A stretch of DNA of 11,619 nucleotides from positions 1 to 11,619 of the forward strand of contig MERZ01000373.1 of NCBI GenBank assembly GCA_001770785.1, written 5' to 3'. Under the pieces are notes generated by a model. The model was not told the origin of the DNA. It did no database searches and was given only the letters and a program-made list of their open reading frames with translations. This document shows, one piece after another, positions 1 to 6,705 of this stretch; position 1 is the stretch's first letter, and each line of letters starts with the position of its first letter. The position numbers and the translations under genes were made by a program. The stretch is from Burkholderiales bacterium RIFCSPHIGHO2_12_FULL_61_11 (GTDB lineage: Bacteria; Pseudomonadota; Gammaproteobacteria; Burkholderiales; Burkholderiaceae_C).

Positions 1-1083
1 CTGAGCCACCTTTTGATGGAAAGCCTGATCTGCCTGCGCCCGCACAATTTTTGCGACCTGACGCAACACCGTGGCGCAATCGGCCTGCACCCGCATGTCG
101 GTGGCAAAACCCCACATGGGGAAATCCTTTTTGATCGCGTCCACATCGATGTGGGCCCAGCGGGTGATCGGGTTGTCCTGCACAAACTTGGGCAGCCATG
201 GCACATCGACATCGAGCAGCAAGCCCACATCGGCGCTGGCCAGCGCCTTGGCCGGATCGAAACCGCCAAAACACGGCGAGCTGCGCGACATGCACAGGTA
301 GCTGGGGCTGAACTCAAACACCCGCACACCACAGAGTTGCGCCAGGTCTTCCAGCGCCGCCACCGCCTCGGCCTTTCGGCCCAGATACGAGGTCACGGCG
401 ATCGGCTGGTGGGCACGCATGAGCTGGCTGGCGATGGCCTGCGCGCGCGCCTCATCAATGCCGCCGGCCAGCACGGCGCCGTAACGCTCGCTGCCAAAAG
501 CGCGCACCTGATCCGCCGCCACCGTTTCGGCCAGCACTTCGCGCGGCAGTGTCAGGTACACCGGGCCGGGCGGGTCGCTTTGCATCATCGAATGGCCGCG
601 CCGCAACACCTCCTTGGCGATCCGGCCGCTGGGCAGCGAGTACTCCCATTTCACATAGGGGCGCACCAGGCTGGCGATATCAAACGGGTCCTGCACAAAA
701 TGCACATAGTTGTCGCGCGAGCCCGGCAGCTCGCCGCGCAGGGTGAACGGCGCCTTGCCGGCAATCAGCATCACGGGCAAACGGCCCCGGAACATGTTGT
801 GCATGCCCATGGCCGAGTTGGCCGTGCCCGCATCGACGTGGACCATCACCGCCTGCCCGCGGCCAGTGACCGCGGCGTAGCCGGCGGCCATGTGCATGGC
901 GACGTTCTCATGCGGGCACAGCAGGATGTCGGGGTGGGGTCGACCTTCATGATCCCAGCGCGCGAGTTCTTCGATCAGCGAAACATGGTCGGTGCCGAAG
1001 TTGGAGAACACGTAATCAATCCCCAGCTCGGTCAAGCCCTCCAGAAAATAATGCGCGCTGGTGTGGTGGCTGGAACTGCTCAT
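1..1083 (-). CDS. Thiamine-diphosphate-dependent enzyme, acetolactate synthase/benzoylformate decarboxylase-like (partial, C-terminus outside window)
   Basis: The minus-strand frame from ATG at 1083 is open for 361 codons to the left edge, so the gene is cut and its C-terminal ThDP-diphosphate domain (GDG...N motif) is not seen. The N-terminus (about residues 10-180) looks like the PYR domain of the IlvB/BFD superfamily: FSNFGTDHVSLIEELA at 26-41, then PHENVAMHMAAGYA at 57-70, where Glu59 matches the Glu that activates the cofactor. A central domain follows from about residue 190. Such enzymes decarboxylate or ligate 2-oxo acids in the cytoplasm; the substrate cannot be told. The start overlaps the stop of the upstream aldehyde dehydrogenase (ATGA, 1080-1083), which implies translational coupling; there is no strong Shine-Dalgarno of its own. 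Pairing with an aldehyde dehydrogenase suggests a decarboxylase producing an aldehyde, but that is inference. A true acetolactate synthase is less likely, because no small regulatory subunit or other ilv gene is visible nearby. Confidence 0.88.
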   Translation of the reverse strand, partial: MSSSSHHTSAHYFLEGLTELGIDYVFSNFGTDHVSLIEELARWDHEGRPHPDILLCPHENVAMHMAAGYAAVTGRGQAVMVHVDAGTANSAMGMHNMFRGRLPVMLIAGKAPFTLRGELPGSRDNYVHFVQDPFDIASLVRPYVKWEYSLPSGRIAKEVLRRGHSMMQSDPPGPVYLTLPREVLAETVAADQVRAFGSERYGAVLAGGIDEARAQAIASQLMRAHQPIAVTSYLGRKAEAVAALEDLAQLCGVRVFEFSPSYLCMSRSSPCFGGFDPAKALASADVGLLLDVDVPWLPKFVQDNPITRWAHIDVDAIKKDFPMWGFATDMRVQADCATVLRQVAKIVRAQADQAFHQKVAQ

Positions 1084-2528
1084 GAGTTGGTCTCGAAATA
1101 GAAATGCTTGGTTTGCAGAAAATCGTTGAGGCCCTCGGCACCGTGCAGCCGGCCATAGCCACTGTCGCGAAAACCGCCGGTTTCCGCCTCGGCGAACAGC
1201 CGGTTGTGGCAGTTGGACCAGACTGTGCCGCTGCGCAACTGGGCGGCGATGCGGCGCGTCTTCTTCGCGTCGGTGCTCCACACGCTGGCGGCCAGACCGA
1301 AGCGCGTGGCGTTGGCGCGGCTGACGGCCTCTTCTTCACCGCGGAAGCGTTCGATCACCAGCAGCGGCCCGAACAGCTCGTGCTGGATGAACTCCGAGGC
1401 GAGGTCTTGCACCTCGACCAGGCTGGGCTCGATGAAGGCGCCACGAGCCAGCGTGCCGCCGGGCACGCGCCCGCGCAACAGCACCCGCTGGGTGGCTTCT
1501 GCAGTGTCCATCAGGGCGTTGATGCGGTCGCGGTTGCGCCCATCGATCAGGCAGCCCATCTGCGAGGCCGGGTCATTGCCCGGCCCGACCCGGACCGCCT
1601 TCAGGGCCTGTGCCAGCCGCTGGGCGAAGCTGTCATAAGCCGCGTCTTCCACCAGCACCCGCGCGACGGCGGTGCACTGCTGGCCGGCCATCACCATGCC
1701 GCCGGCCACGATGCCGGCCACGGTCTTGTCGAGGTCGGCGTCGGCGAACACCACGGCCGGCGCCTTGCCGCCCAACTCGAGCGACAGGCGCTTAAGCGTG
1801 TTGGCCGTGCTTTGCGCGATGCGCTTGCCCACTGCCGACGAGCCGGTGAAGCTGATCACATCCACATCGGGCGACTCGCACAGATAGCGTGCGACCTCGG
1901 TGCCGGACTCGATGACCGAATTGATGACACCGGCGGGCACGCGGCTATCGCTGCTCAGGCACTCGATCACCATGTTGTTGACCAAGGCGGTCTGGTGCGC
2001 CGGCTTGATCACCACGGTGCAGCCGGCGGCGAGCGCGGGCGCGAGCGAGCGCACCAGCAGGGTGACCGGCGCATTCCACGGCAGGATGATGGCGCACACG
2101 CCCGCGGCTTCACGGTCCAGCGAGGAGTAGCAGCCGGGCTCCACCTCCAGCACCCGGCCGAACAGGTTGCGGGCCAGGCCCGCGTAGTAGCGCAGCTCGG
2201 AGATGCCGGCATTGATTTCACCCAGGGCTTCGCGCCGCAGCTTGCCATTGAGCGTGACCAGCCAGTCGGCGATCTCTTCTTTGCGGGCGTCCAGGCGCGC
2301 AGCGAAATCGAGCAGGACGTCGGCGCGCAGCCGCGGACTGCGACGCCAGGCCGTGCTCTCGAAGGCATGCCGTGCAGCAGCCACGGCGGCCTGTGCGTCG
2401 GCGTCGGTGCCGTCGGCAAACAGGGCCGCCACTTCGCCGCTGGCAGGGTTGATCGACTGTCCGATGCGCTCGGCACCGCTGACCGTGGTGAGCCAGCGCC
2501 CATTGATGAGTTGCTTTGCGGTTTGCAT
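1080..2528 (-). CDS. NAD(P)-dependent aldehyde dehydrogenase
   Basis: A 482-residue protein, the usual length for the aldehyde dehydrogenase superfamily, which oxidises aldehydes to carboxylic acids in the cytoplasm. Visible motifs (numbered from ATG at 2528): PWNAP around 150-154 with the oxyanion Asn152, the cofactor-binding Lys175 in VIKPAHQT, FTGSSAVGK at 227-235, the general-base Glu251 in LELGGK, and the catalytic Cys285 in GQQC. The usual Glu after KPS/A is His here (KPAHQT); this position contacts the NAD ribose in relatives, so the cofactor preference is open. An in-frame TTG lies 5 codons upstream (2543), but ATG 2528 has a GGAA (2538-2541) at 9-base spacing and fits the family better. 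The stop codon overlaps the start of the ThDP enzyme, so both belong to one operon. Three inverted repeats lie upstream. The aldehyde substrate is unknown; the ThDP partner may supply it. Confidence 0.95.
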   Translation of the reverse strand: MQTAKQLINGRWLTTVSGAERIGQSINPASGEVAALFADGTDADAQAAVAAARHAFESTAWRRSPRLRADVLLDFAARLDARKEEIADWLVTLNGKLRREALGEINAGISELRYYAGLARNLFGRVLEVEPGCYSSLDREAAGVCAIILPWNAPVTLLVRSLAPALAAGCTVVIKPAHQTALVNNMVIECLSSDSRVPAGVINSVIESGTEVARYLCESPDVDVISFTGSSAVGKRIAQSTANTLKRLSLELGGKAPAVVFADADLDKTVAGIVAGGMVMAGQQCTAVARVLVEDAAYDSFAQRLAQALKAVRVGPGNDPASQMGCLIDGRNRDRINALMDTAEATQRVLLRGRVPGGTLARGAFIEPSLVEVQDLASEFIQHELFGPLLVIERFRGEEEAVSRANATRFGLAASVWSTDAKKTRRIAAQLRSGTVWSNCHNRLFAEAETGGFRDSGYGRLHGAEGLNDFLQTKHFYFETNS

Positions 2529-2540
2529 GATGCGGTATTC

Positions 2541-2556
2541 CAATGCCTGAGCATTG
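2541..2556. repeat. Inverted repeat CAATGC-N4-GCATTG in the aldehyde dehydrogenase leader
   Basis: Perfect 6-base arms around a 4-base loop (CTGA). It lies 13-28 bases before the ATG at 2528 and touches the putative ribosome-binding site (GGAA, complement of 2538-2541). It could be a small hairpin in the mRNA leader affecting translation, or an operator. It has no T-run, so it is not an intrinsic terminator. Confidence 0.5.
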
Positions 2557-2576
2557 CCTGTTGGCCGGAGCCTGGT

Positions 2577-2600
2577 GAGATAGTTGTTGCATGCTATCTC
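2577..2600. promoter_or_regulatory. Inverted repeat GAGATAG-N10-CTATCTC, candidate operator of the aldehyde dehydrogenase operon
   Basis: Perfect 7-base arms separated by 10 bases, total 24 bases, centred about 60 bases before the aldehyde dehydrogenase start. Size and position suit a dimeric transcription factor. No regulator gene adjoins this operon inside the window, so the cognate protein is unknown. It does not match the AACTCATAG boxes of the other two promoters. Confidence 0.45.
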
Positions 2601-2614
2601 TCGGTCTCATTCGC

Positions 2615-2640
2615 CACAGCTAGGGAATTCCCTTGCTGTG
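2615..2640. promoter_or_regulatory. 26-base near-perfect palindrome, candidate operator
   Basis: Arms CACAGC-T-AGGGAA and their mirror complement; 24 of 26 positions pair and the only mismatch is a T:T couple (2621/2634). The core AGGGAATTCCCT (2622-2633) is a perfect 12-base palindrome containing an EcoRI site. It has no loop and no following T-run, which points to a protein-binding dyad rather than a terminator. It lies about 90-110 bases before the aldehyde dehydrogenase start, a suitable place for an upstream operator of that operon. Confidence 0.5.
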
Positions 2641-2938
2641 TGGAAAACAAGTGATTCCTAACCCTTCAAGACGAAACGGCCACGCAACAGCATGAGAGTT
2701 CTCCTCGCGGCGGCGCGGCATGGGTGAGTCGATGCGGGCAGCCTGGACTGAGCCCCAGTTGTACCCCCGACCCCAGTCAATACGCTTCAATACTGGATAC
2801 AAGCAGAGTATCATCACGGCGCCCAGCCCACGCTGGCACTGCCCCATGCACACCGGCGCAAGCTCAGTGCAGCCGCCCACACGGCTCTCTACGCGCCAGC
2901 ACCCGCGTGCCCACACGCCCGCAGCGGTCACTAGATCG

Positions 2939-2970
2939 GAACTCATAGCTAATTGGTTATTAACTCATAG
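2939..2970 (+). promoter_or_regulatory. Putative LysR operator: tandem AACTCATAG boxes upstream of the ABC operon
   Basis: GAACTCATAG (2939-2948) and TAACTCATAG (2961-2970) repeat with exactly 22 bases from start to start, two helical turns. The same arrangement occurs at 9768-9799 beside the lysR gene, with the same distance to a shared -35 element. The second box sits just upstream of that -35 element, the usual activation position of a LysR-type protein. Binding by the protein encoded at 8852-9748 is inferred from the shared layout. Confidence 0.65.
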
Positions 2971-2982
2971 CCCGTTGGCCGA

Positions 2983-3012
2983 TTGCTTCGGCAAGTCGTC
3001 ACAAGGTAAATT
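2983..3012 (+). promoter_or_regulatory. Candidate sigma-70 promoter of the ABC importer operon
   Basis: TTGCTT (2983-2988) and TAAATT (3007-3012) are separated by 18 bases. The identical pair with identical spacing stands at 9812-9841 before the Bug gene, and the 11 bases CGATTGCTTCG around the -35 box are identical too. The conservation, rather than the match to consensus, is the main evidence. Transcription would begin around 3018-3022, leaving a leader of about 25-30 bases. Confidence 0.55.
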
Positions 3013-3033
3013 TCTCCCCCATAAGTAAAAAAT

Positions 3034-3038
3034 GGAGA
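3034..3038 (+). promoter_or_regulatory. Ribosome-binding site deciding the start of the ABC binding protein
   Basis: GGAGA ends 8 bases before ATG 3047. The same GGAGAC-N-AGCA pattern precedes the Bug gene start at 9882 with the same spacing. An earlier in-frame ATG at 3032 overlaps this GGAG and has no purine-rich site of its own, so 3047 is the better start. Confidence 0.7.
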
Positions 3039-3046
3039 CAAGCATA

Positions 3047-4150
3047 ATGTTGATCACTCAGACACCAGCAGTCCGCGTCATTACAGGTTTTGGAAACCCG
3101 GTTGGCAAAGGTTTCGCCGTACGGCTCTTCGCAAAATTTCTCATTTCAAGGTACTGGTCGACGAACGGGCTGGTACGCAATATCTGCGTTGCCTTGGTGG
3201 CAAGCGGAGTCACGCTCGCCCCATCCTCTGTATGGGCCCAGGGCAAGCCGGAAAAGACATCGCTGACGATCGGTCTGCCGGTCACGACGTCGACCTTGCT
3301 GCCGCTGTATCTCGCGGAAGAGGAAGGTTTTTTCAAAAATGAAGGGCTCGATGTCAAGCTGGTCGCCTTCCGCGGCGGTTCCAGTATGGTGATGGGCTTG
3401 GTCGCCGATTCGGTCCAGGTTGGTGTCGGGGCGTTGACCGGCGCGATGGCCGGTATCAACGTGGGCCAAAATTTGGAAGTGTTTTACGGCGGCTTCAATA
3501 TGGCGATTTTCGACTGGTACGCGGTGCCGAAAATAAAGACTTTCAAGGATGCTGCGGGCGCGCGTTTCGGCGTCAGTACCTACGGCTCTTCGACCGATTT
3601 TCTGACCCGCTACGCACTGAAGATCAATGGGATCGACCCGAAAACTGGCGCCAAGATCATACAGGGCGGCGCCTCGGCCGCACGCATAGCGGCAATGGAT
3701 TCCGGACAGCTTGATATCAATATTTTGGCGCCACCGGAAAAATACTTGGCGCAGGACCGCGGCTATAACTTAGTACTCAGGCAGACCGACTTGGCACCGG
3801 ATTATCCATTTCACGTTTTCTTCGCCACCAAATCTTATATTGCGCAAAATCCAAACACCCTGCGCGCGGTGTTGCGTGCGGTCATCCGCGGCATGCGTCT
3901 GGCGAAGAGCGACAAGAATCGTTCGATAAAGATTCTGGTGGCGCGGGTCGGTATTGACCCTAAATATGCCGAGCGTACCTACGATGAAATCGTTCAGGGA
4001 ATGTTCGAGGATGGGCATCTGCCGGGAGACGCTGGCATGAACGCGTTTTTTGACAGTGGTATCGAGGCGGGGGTCTACAAGGAGCGCTGGCCGAAAGAGA
4101 AATATTGGAACGGCCAATTCCAACAGTCGTACAGCGCTTGGAAACCGTAG
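3047..4150 (+). CDS. ABC transporter periplasmic substrate-binding protein, NMT1/THI5-like (SsuA/TauA class)
   Basis: A 367-residue secreted binding protein that would capture a small organic substrate in the periplasm and hand it to the permeases encoded downstream. The hydrophobic signal core (about 46-58) ends with SSVWAQ, a likely signal peptidase I site after Ala64. The mature part opens with LTIGLPVTTSTLLPLYLAEE and continues with EGFFKNEGLDVKLVAFRGG, the typical start of NMT1/SsuA-like proteins (aliphatic sulfonates, taurine, pyrimidine precursors, aromatic acids). The GVGALTGAMAGINVGQNLEV segment also fits. The specificity cannot be read. About 45 residues precede the hydrophobic core, unusually long; no good internal ATG or GTG nearer the core was found. 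It is the first gene of the operon, 30 bases before the ATPase, behind an operator shared with the Bug gene. G+C looks lower than in the left block. Confidence 0.92.
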   Translation: MLITQTPAVRVITGFGNPVGKGFAVRLFAKFLISRYWSTNGLVRNICVALVASGVTLAPSSVWAQGKPEKTSLTIGLPVTTSTLLPLYLAEEEGFFKNEGLDVKLVAFRGGSSMVMGLVADSVQVGVGALTGAMAGINVGQNLEVFYGGFNMAIFDWYAVPKIKTFKDAAGARFGVSTYGSSTDFLTRYALKINGIDPKTGAKIIQGGASAARIAAMDSGQLDINILAPPEKYLAQDRGYNLVLRQTDLAPDYPFHVFFATKSYIAQNPNTLRAVLRAVIRGMRLAKSDKNRSIKILVARVGIDPKYAERTYDEIVQGMFEDGHLPGDAGMNAFFDSGIEAGVYKERWPKEKYWNGQFQQSYSAWKP

Positions 4151-4180
4151 CAGTTTGATCCCTGTTTGTGGAGATGAAGA

Positions 4181-4975
4181 ATGGCGCAGATTGAAATTGA
4201 GAACCTTGGTATCCGATACAAAAAGCCGAACAGCGACGAAACTTTTATGGCGCTCTCCGGTATTACGCATTCGATCGAAAAAGGTTTGTTTGTCACCATC
4301 GTTGGTAGCAGCGGCTGCGGCAAAAGCAGTTTGCTGATGGCGATCGCGGGATTGACGCCGTATACCAGTGGCAGCGTGCGCATCAATGGTAAACCGGTGT
4401 CTGGGCCAGGGCCGGAGCGTGCCGTGATATTCCAGGATGCCTCACTCTTGCCCTGGCGTTCGGTCCTTGGCAATGTTCGATTCGCGATGGAAATGCGGCG
4501 CTGGAAAGGCGAAGATCTGACCAACCGGGCACAGCGTTACATTGATAGCGTCGGGCTGGCCGGCTTTTCCGACTATCATCCACACCAGCTATCCGGCGGC
4601 ATGCGGCAACGGGTAAATATCGCCCGCGCACTCAGCGTCGACCCCGAAGTGCTGCTGATGGACGAGCCGTTTGGGGCGCTCGATGCGCAGACCCGCGAGA
4701 TCATGGGCGAGGAATTGCTCAGAATTTGGAGCCGCGATCGCAAGACTGTTCTTTTTGTCACCCACAGTATTGATGAAGCTGTTTTCCTCGGCGACCAGGT
4801 CATCGTCATGGGCAAGAACCCCGGGCGCATCAAGGATGTCATCAAGATCGACCTGCCGCGGCCGCGCACTAACGCGATACTTGACAGCGATGTTTTTACC
4901 GAGTACCGGCGCGTGATCCGGCACCACCTGGCCGATGACATGGCCAGTTTGCAGCGACTTGAAAGTGTCGCGTGA
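4181..4975 (+). CDS. ABC transporter ATP-binding protein (SsuB/TauB class)
   Basis: A 264-residue cytoplasmic ATPase that powers the importer. All catalytic elements are present: Walker A GSSGCGKS (42-49), Q-loop Gln85, signature LSGGM (137-141), Walker B VLLMDEP (157-163), D-loop GALD, and H-loop His195 in VTHSIDEA. The VTHSIDEAVFLGDQVIVM segment and the C-terminal NPGRIKDVIKIDLPRPR are characteristic of the nitrate/sulfonate/taurine importer ATPases. ATG 4181 is preceded by a purine-rich GGAGATGAAGA. Its stop overlaps the GTG start of permease 1 (GTGA, 4972-4975), so it is translationally coupled to it. Confidence 0.96.
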   Translation: MAQIEIENLGIRYKKPNSDETFMALSGITHSIEKGLFVTIVGSSGCGKSSLLMAIAGLTPYTSGSVRINGKPVSGPGPERAVIFQDASLLPWRSVLGNVRFAMEMRRWKGEDLTNRAQRYIDSVGLAGFSDYHPHQLSGGMRQRVNIARALSVDPEVLLMDEPFGALDAQTREIMGEELLRIWSRDRKTVLFVTHSIDEAVFLGDQVIVMGKNPGRIKDVIKIDLPRPRTNAILDSDVFTEYRRVIRHHLADDMASLQRLESVA

Positions 4976-5784
4976 CGGCGGCGCTCGCGCATGACGAGAC
5001 TCCATCGATACAGCGTCCAAGCGCGCTGATGAAAACGCATGGGCGTATTTTCGTCTCGAGCGCAGCCGTCGCGATTTTTCTGATGGCCTGGCAATTCTTG
5101 CCAACGCTAGGCTTGGTCGATATCCGCTATACGAGCCAGCCGAGCAGCGTCTTCAAGACCGCGATTAACATCCTGCTCAATGACAACCTCGGCCATCACG
5201 CCTACGTCAGCTTTATGGAATTTATAGCGGGCTTCGGGCTCGCTGTGGTGATCGGCATCCCGGTCGGCATCGTGTTCGGCAGCGTCAAGATGCTGCGCCA
5301 GATCGTGGACCCGCCGCTGATGGCGCTCAACATGATGCCTCGCCTGGCGTTGCTGCCTATCCTGGCGGTGTGGCTCGGTATCGGCATGGCATCGAAAATC
5401 GCCGTCGTGTTCCTCGGTGCGGTCATGCCAATCATCGTCAATACGATGGCTGGAGTGCGCGAAACCGATGCCAGACTGGTCCTTGCCGCGCGTTCCTTCG
5501 GTGCTACGCACCTTGACATTTTTATCCGGATATTGCTCCCGGGTTCGCTCCCGGCGGTGATCATGGGAATCCGTCTTGGCATCGGGCGCGCGATTCTGGG
5601 TGTGGTGGTCGGCGAGATGTATGTCGCCGAGGCCGGTATCGGGTTTCAAATCGTGACCTACGGATCAAGCATGCGGATCGACTATCTTTTGGTCTACACC
5701 TTGCTGATTGCCGGATTCGGCTATCTGCTGACATCTGCCGCGCGCATGCTGGAGAATCATCTCAGCACCTGGAGACCGTTATGA
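4972..5784 (+). CDS. ABC transporter permease 1 (BPD_transp_1; SsuC/TauC class)
   Basis: A 270-residue inner-membrane protein with about six hydrophobic segments, the first at about 27-46 (FVSSAAVAIFLMAW). The EAA-type cytoplasmic loop that docks on the ATPase is visible at about 171-200 (LAARSFGATHLDIFIRILLPGSLPAVIMG). It starts at GTG 4972 inside the ATPase stop, the usual coupled arrangement; an in-frame ATG at 5029 is an alternative start, and the first 20 residues are not membrane-embedded. It overlaps permease 2 by 4 bases. With two unlike permeases in tandem, the channel is probably a heterodimer, whereas many sulfonate/taurine importers encode a single permease. Confidence 0.94.
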   Translation: MTAALAHDETPSIQRPSALMKTHGRIFVSSAAVAIFLMAWQFLPTLGLVDIRYTSQPSSVFKTAINILLNDNLGHHAYVSFMEFIAGFGLAVVIGIPVGIVFGSVKMLRQIVDPPLMALNMMPRLALLPILAVWLGIGMASKIAVVFLGAVMPIIVNTMAGVRETDARLVLAARSFGATHLDIFIRILLPGSLPAVIMGIRLGIGRAILGVVVGEMYVAEAGIGFQIVTYGSSMRIDYLLVYTLLIAGFGYLLTSAARMLENHLSTWRPL

Positions 5785-6557
5785 GTCCTGCATTTTTGGA
5801 GCGCTACCGGGGCGGCTTTTTCGCGCTGTTTTCCTTTCTTCTGATTGGGCTGCTCTGGGAATTCGCCGTCTCGGCCAACTGGATCAATCCGCTATTCGTG
5901 TCGCGGCCGTCGGCCGTCTGGACCCAAATAATGGCACAGGTATCGAGCGGTGAACTGCTGCAGAATTTTTCCATCAGTTTGATCGAATTCATGATCGGTT
6001 TTGGCCTGGCGATGATGCTGGGTGTCGCGCTCGGGGTGCTGGCGGGGTGGTTCCGCACAGTCGAGTACGCGCTTGATCCATTCATCTGGTTTACCTATGC
6101 GGCGCCGCTGATCGCCTTTTATCCGCTGTTCGTCGCAAACCTCGGCCTCGGGGCTCCTACGGTGATTGCCATCGCATTCCTATTCGCGCTGCCGGCGATC
6201 TATGCCAATACGCTAAGCGGCATACAAAATGTCGACCAAGATATGGTCCGCATGGCGACTTCGTTCGGCGCCGGCCGGCGCGACATATTTTTGCGCGTCG
6301 CATTACCCGCATCGATGTCGATGGTGGTCGCCGGCCTGCGCCTGAGTATCGGACGCGCACTTACCGGAGTGGTTGTGGCCGAAATTTTCGGGGCTACTGC
6401 GGGGCTCGGATACAGCATTACCTATTACGGGCAACAGTTGCAGACCGCGCAGATGCTGGTTTCGCTCCTTGCCGTGGTCGCGTTCGGCGTATTGTTGACC
6501 CAGACCCTGGCAGCATTCGAAGCACGCCTCGACTGGCGCAGCGCTCCGGGAACTTGA
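5781..6557 (+). CDS. ABC transporter permease 2 (BPD_transp_1; SsuC/TauC class)
   Basis: A 258-residue integral membrane protein of the same family as permease 1 but clearly diverged from it. The N-terminal helix is about 12-31 (GFFALFSFLLIGLLWEFAVS), there are further hydrophobic stretches at about 72-90 and 105-145, and the EAA loop lies at about 159-190 (ATSFGAGRRDIFLRVALPASMSMV). ATG 5781 overlaps the stop of permease 1 (ATGA), which fixes the start. It ends the ABC operon; 148 bases separate it from the porin, without a convincing terminator, so read-through into the porin and amidohydrolase genes is possible. Confidence 0.94.
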   Translation: MSPAFLERYRGGFFALFSFLLIGLLWEFAVSANWINPLFVSRPSAVWTQIMAQVSSGELLQNFSISLIEFMIGFGLAMMLGVALGVLAGWFRTVEYALDPFIWFTYAAPLIAFYPLFVANLGLGAPTVIAIAFLFALPAIYANTLSGIQNVDQDMVRMATSFGAGRRDIFLRVALPASMSMVVAGLRLSIGRALTGVVVAEIFGATAGLGYSITYYGQQLQTAQMLVSLLAVVAFGVLLTQTLAAFEARLDWRSAPGT

Positions 6558-6705
6558 GCGTCAAGCGCACAAATCGGTTGACTCTGACTTGGAGGCCGAT
6601 ATCCGACTGGATCGAATTGGTAGCAGGGTTTGACATCCGCGAGGATGAAAAAAAGGCCGCCCCGTGGCTTTGGGTAGAAGTTTAATTAACATAATGGAGA
6701 CACTA
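6558..6705 (+). other. Spacer between permease 2 and the porin gene
   Basis: 148 bases with no gene. A TTGACA (6630-6635) resembles a -35 box, but no good -10 box follows at 16-18 bases. AAAGGCC near 6652-6658 and GGCTTT near 6666-6671 could form a weak stem but lack a T-run. The AACTCATAG boxes of the other two promoters are absent, so the porin either has its own weak promoter or is reached by read-through. Confidence 0.4.

Larger units (their letters stand above)
2529..3046. other. Divergent intergenic region without a convincing gene
   Basis: The 518 bases between the minus-strand aldehyde dehydrogenase and the plus-strand ABC operon hold no ORF with recognisable family features. The short open frames here (for example minus 2620-2946 and plus 2720-3028) have no domain I recognise, lack good ribosome-binding sites, and overlap each other and the operators. 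The left 110 bases carry three inverted repeats, listed separately. The right 110 bases carry the operator and promoter of the ABC operon. The middle, about 2645-2935, shows nothing clear. It could hold an eroded gene or a junction between the two blocks of different base composition. Confidence 0.7.

Noticed and set aside
13..1101. 362-codon plus-strand open frame opposite the ThDP gene
   Set aside because: Its translation is rich in His, Arg and Gly without family motifs, while the opposite strand encodes a recognisable ThDP enzyme; it is a shadow of high-G+C coding DNA.
1104..2654. 516-codon plus-strand open frame
   Set aside because: Lies antisense to a complete aldehyde dehydrogenase with all catalytic motifs; composition is typical of an antisense shadow.
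2790..2811. LexA-like dyad ATACT...AGTAT with inner CTG and CAG
   Set aside because: CTG and CAG are 8 bases apart instead of the 10 expected for a CTGT-N8-ACAG type SOS box, and no SOS gene is next to it.
2620..2946. 108-codon minus-strand open frame in the intergenic region
   Set aside because: No recognisable domain, no good ribosome-binding site, and it overlaps the 26-base palindrome and one operator box; an eroded gene cannot be excluded.
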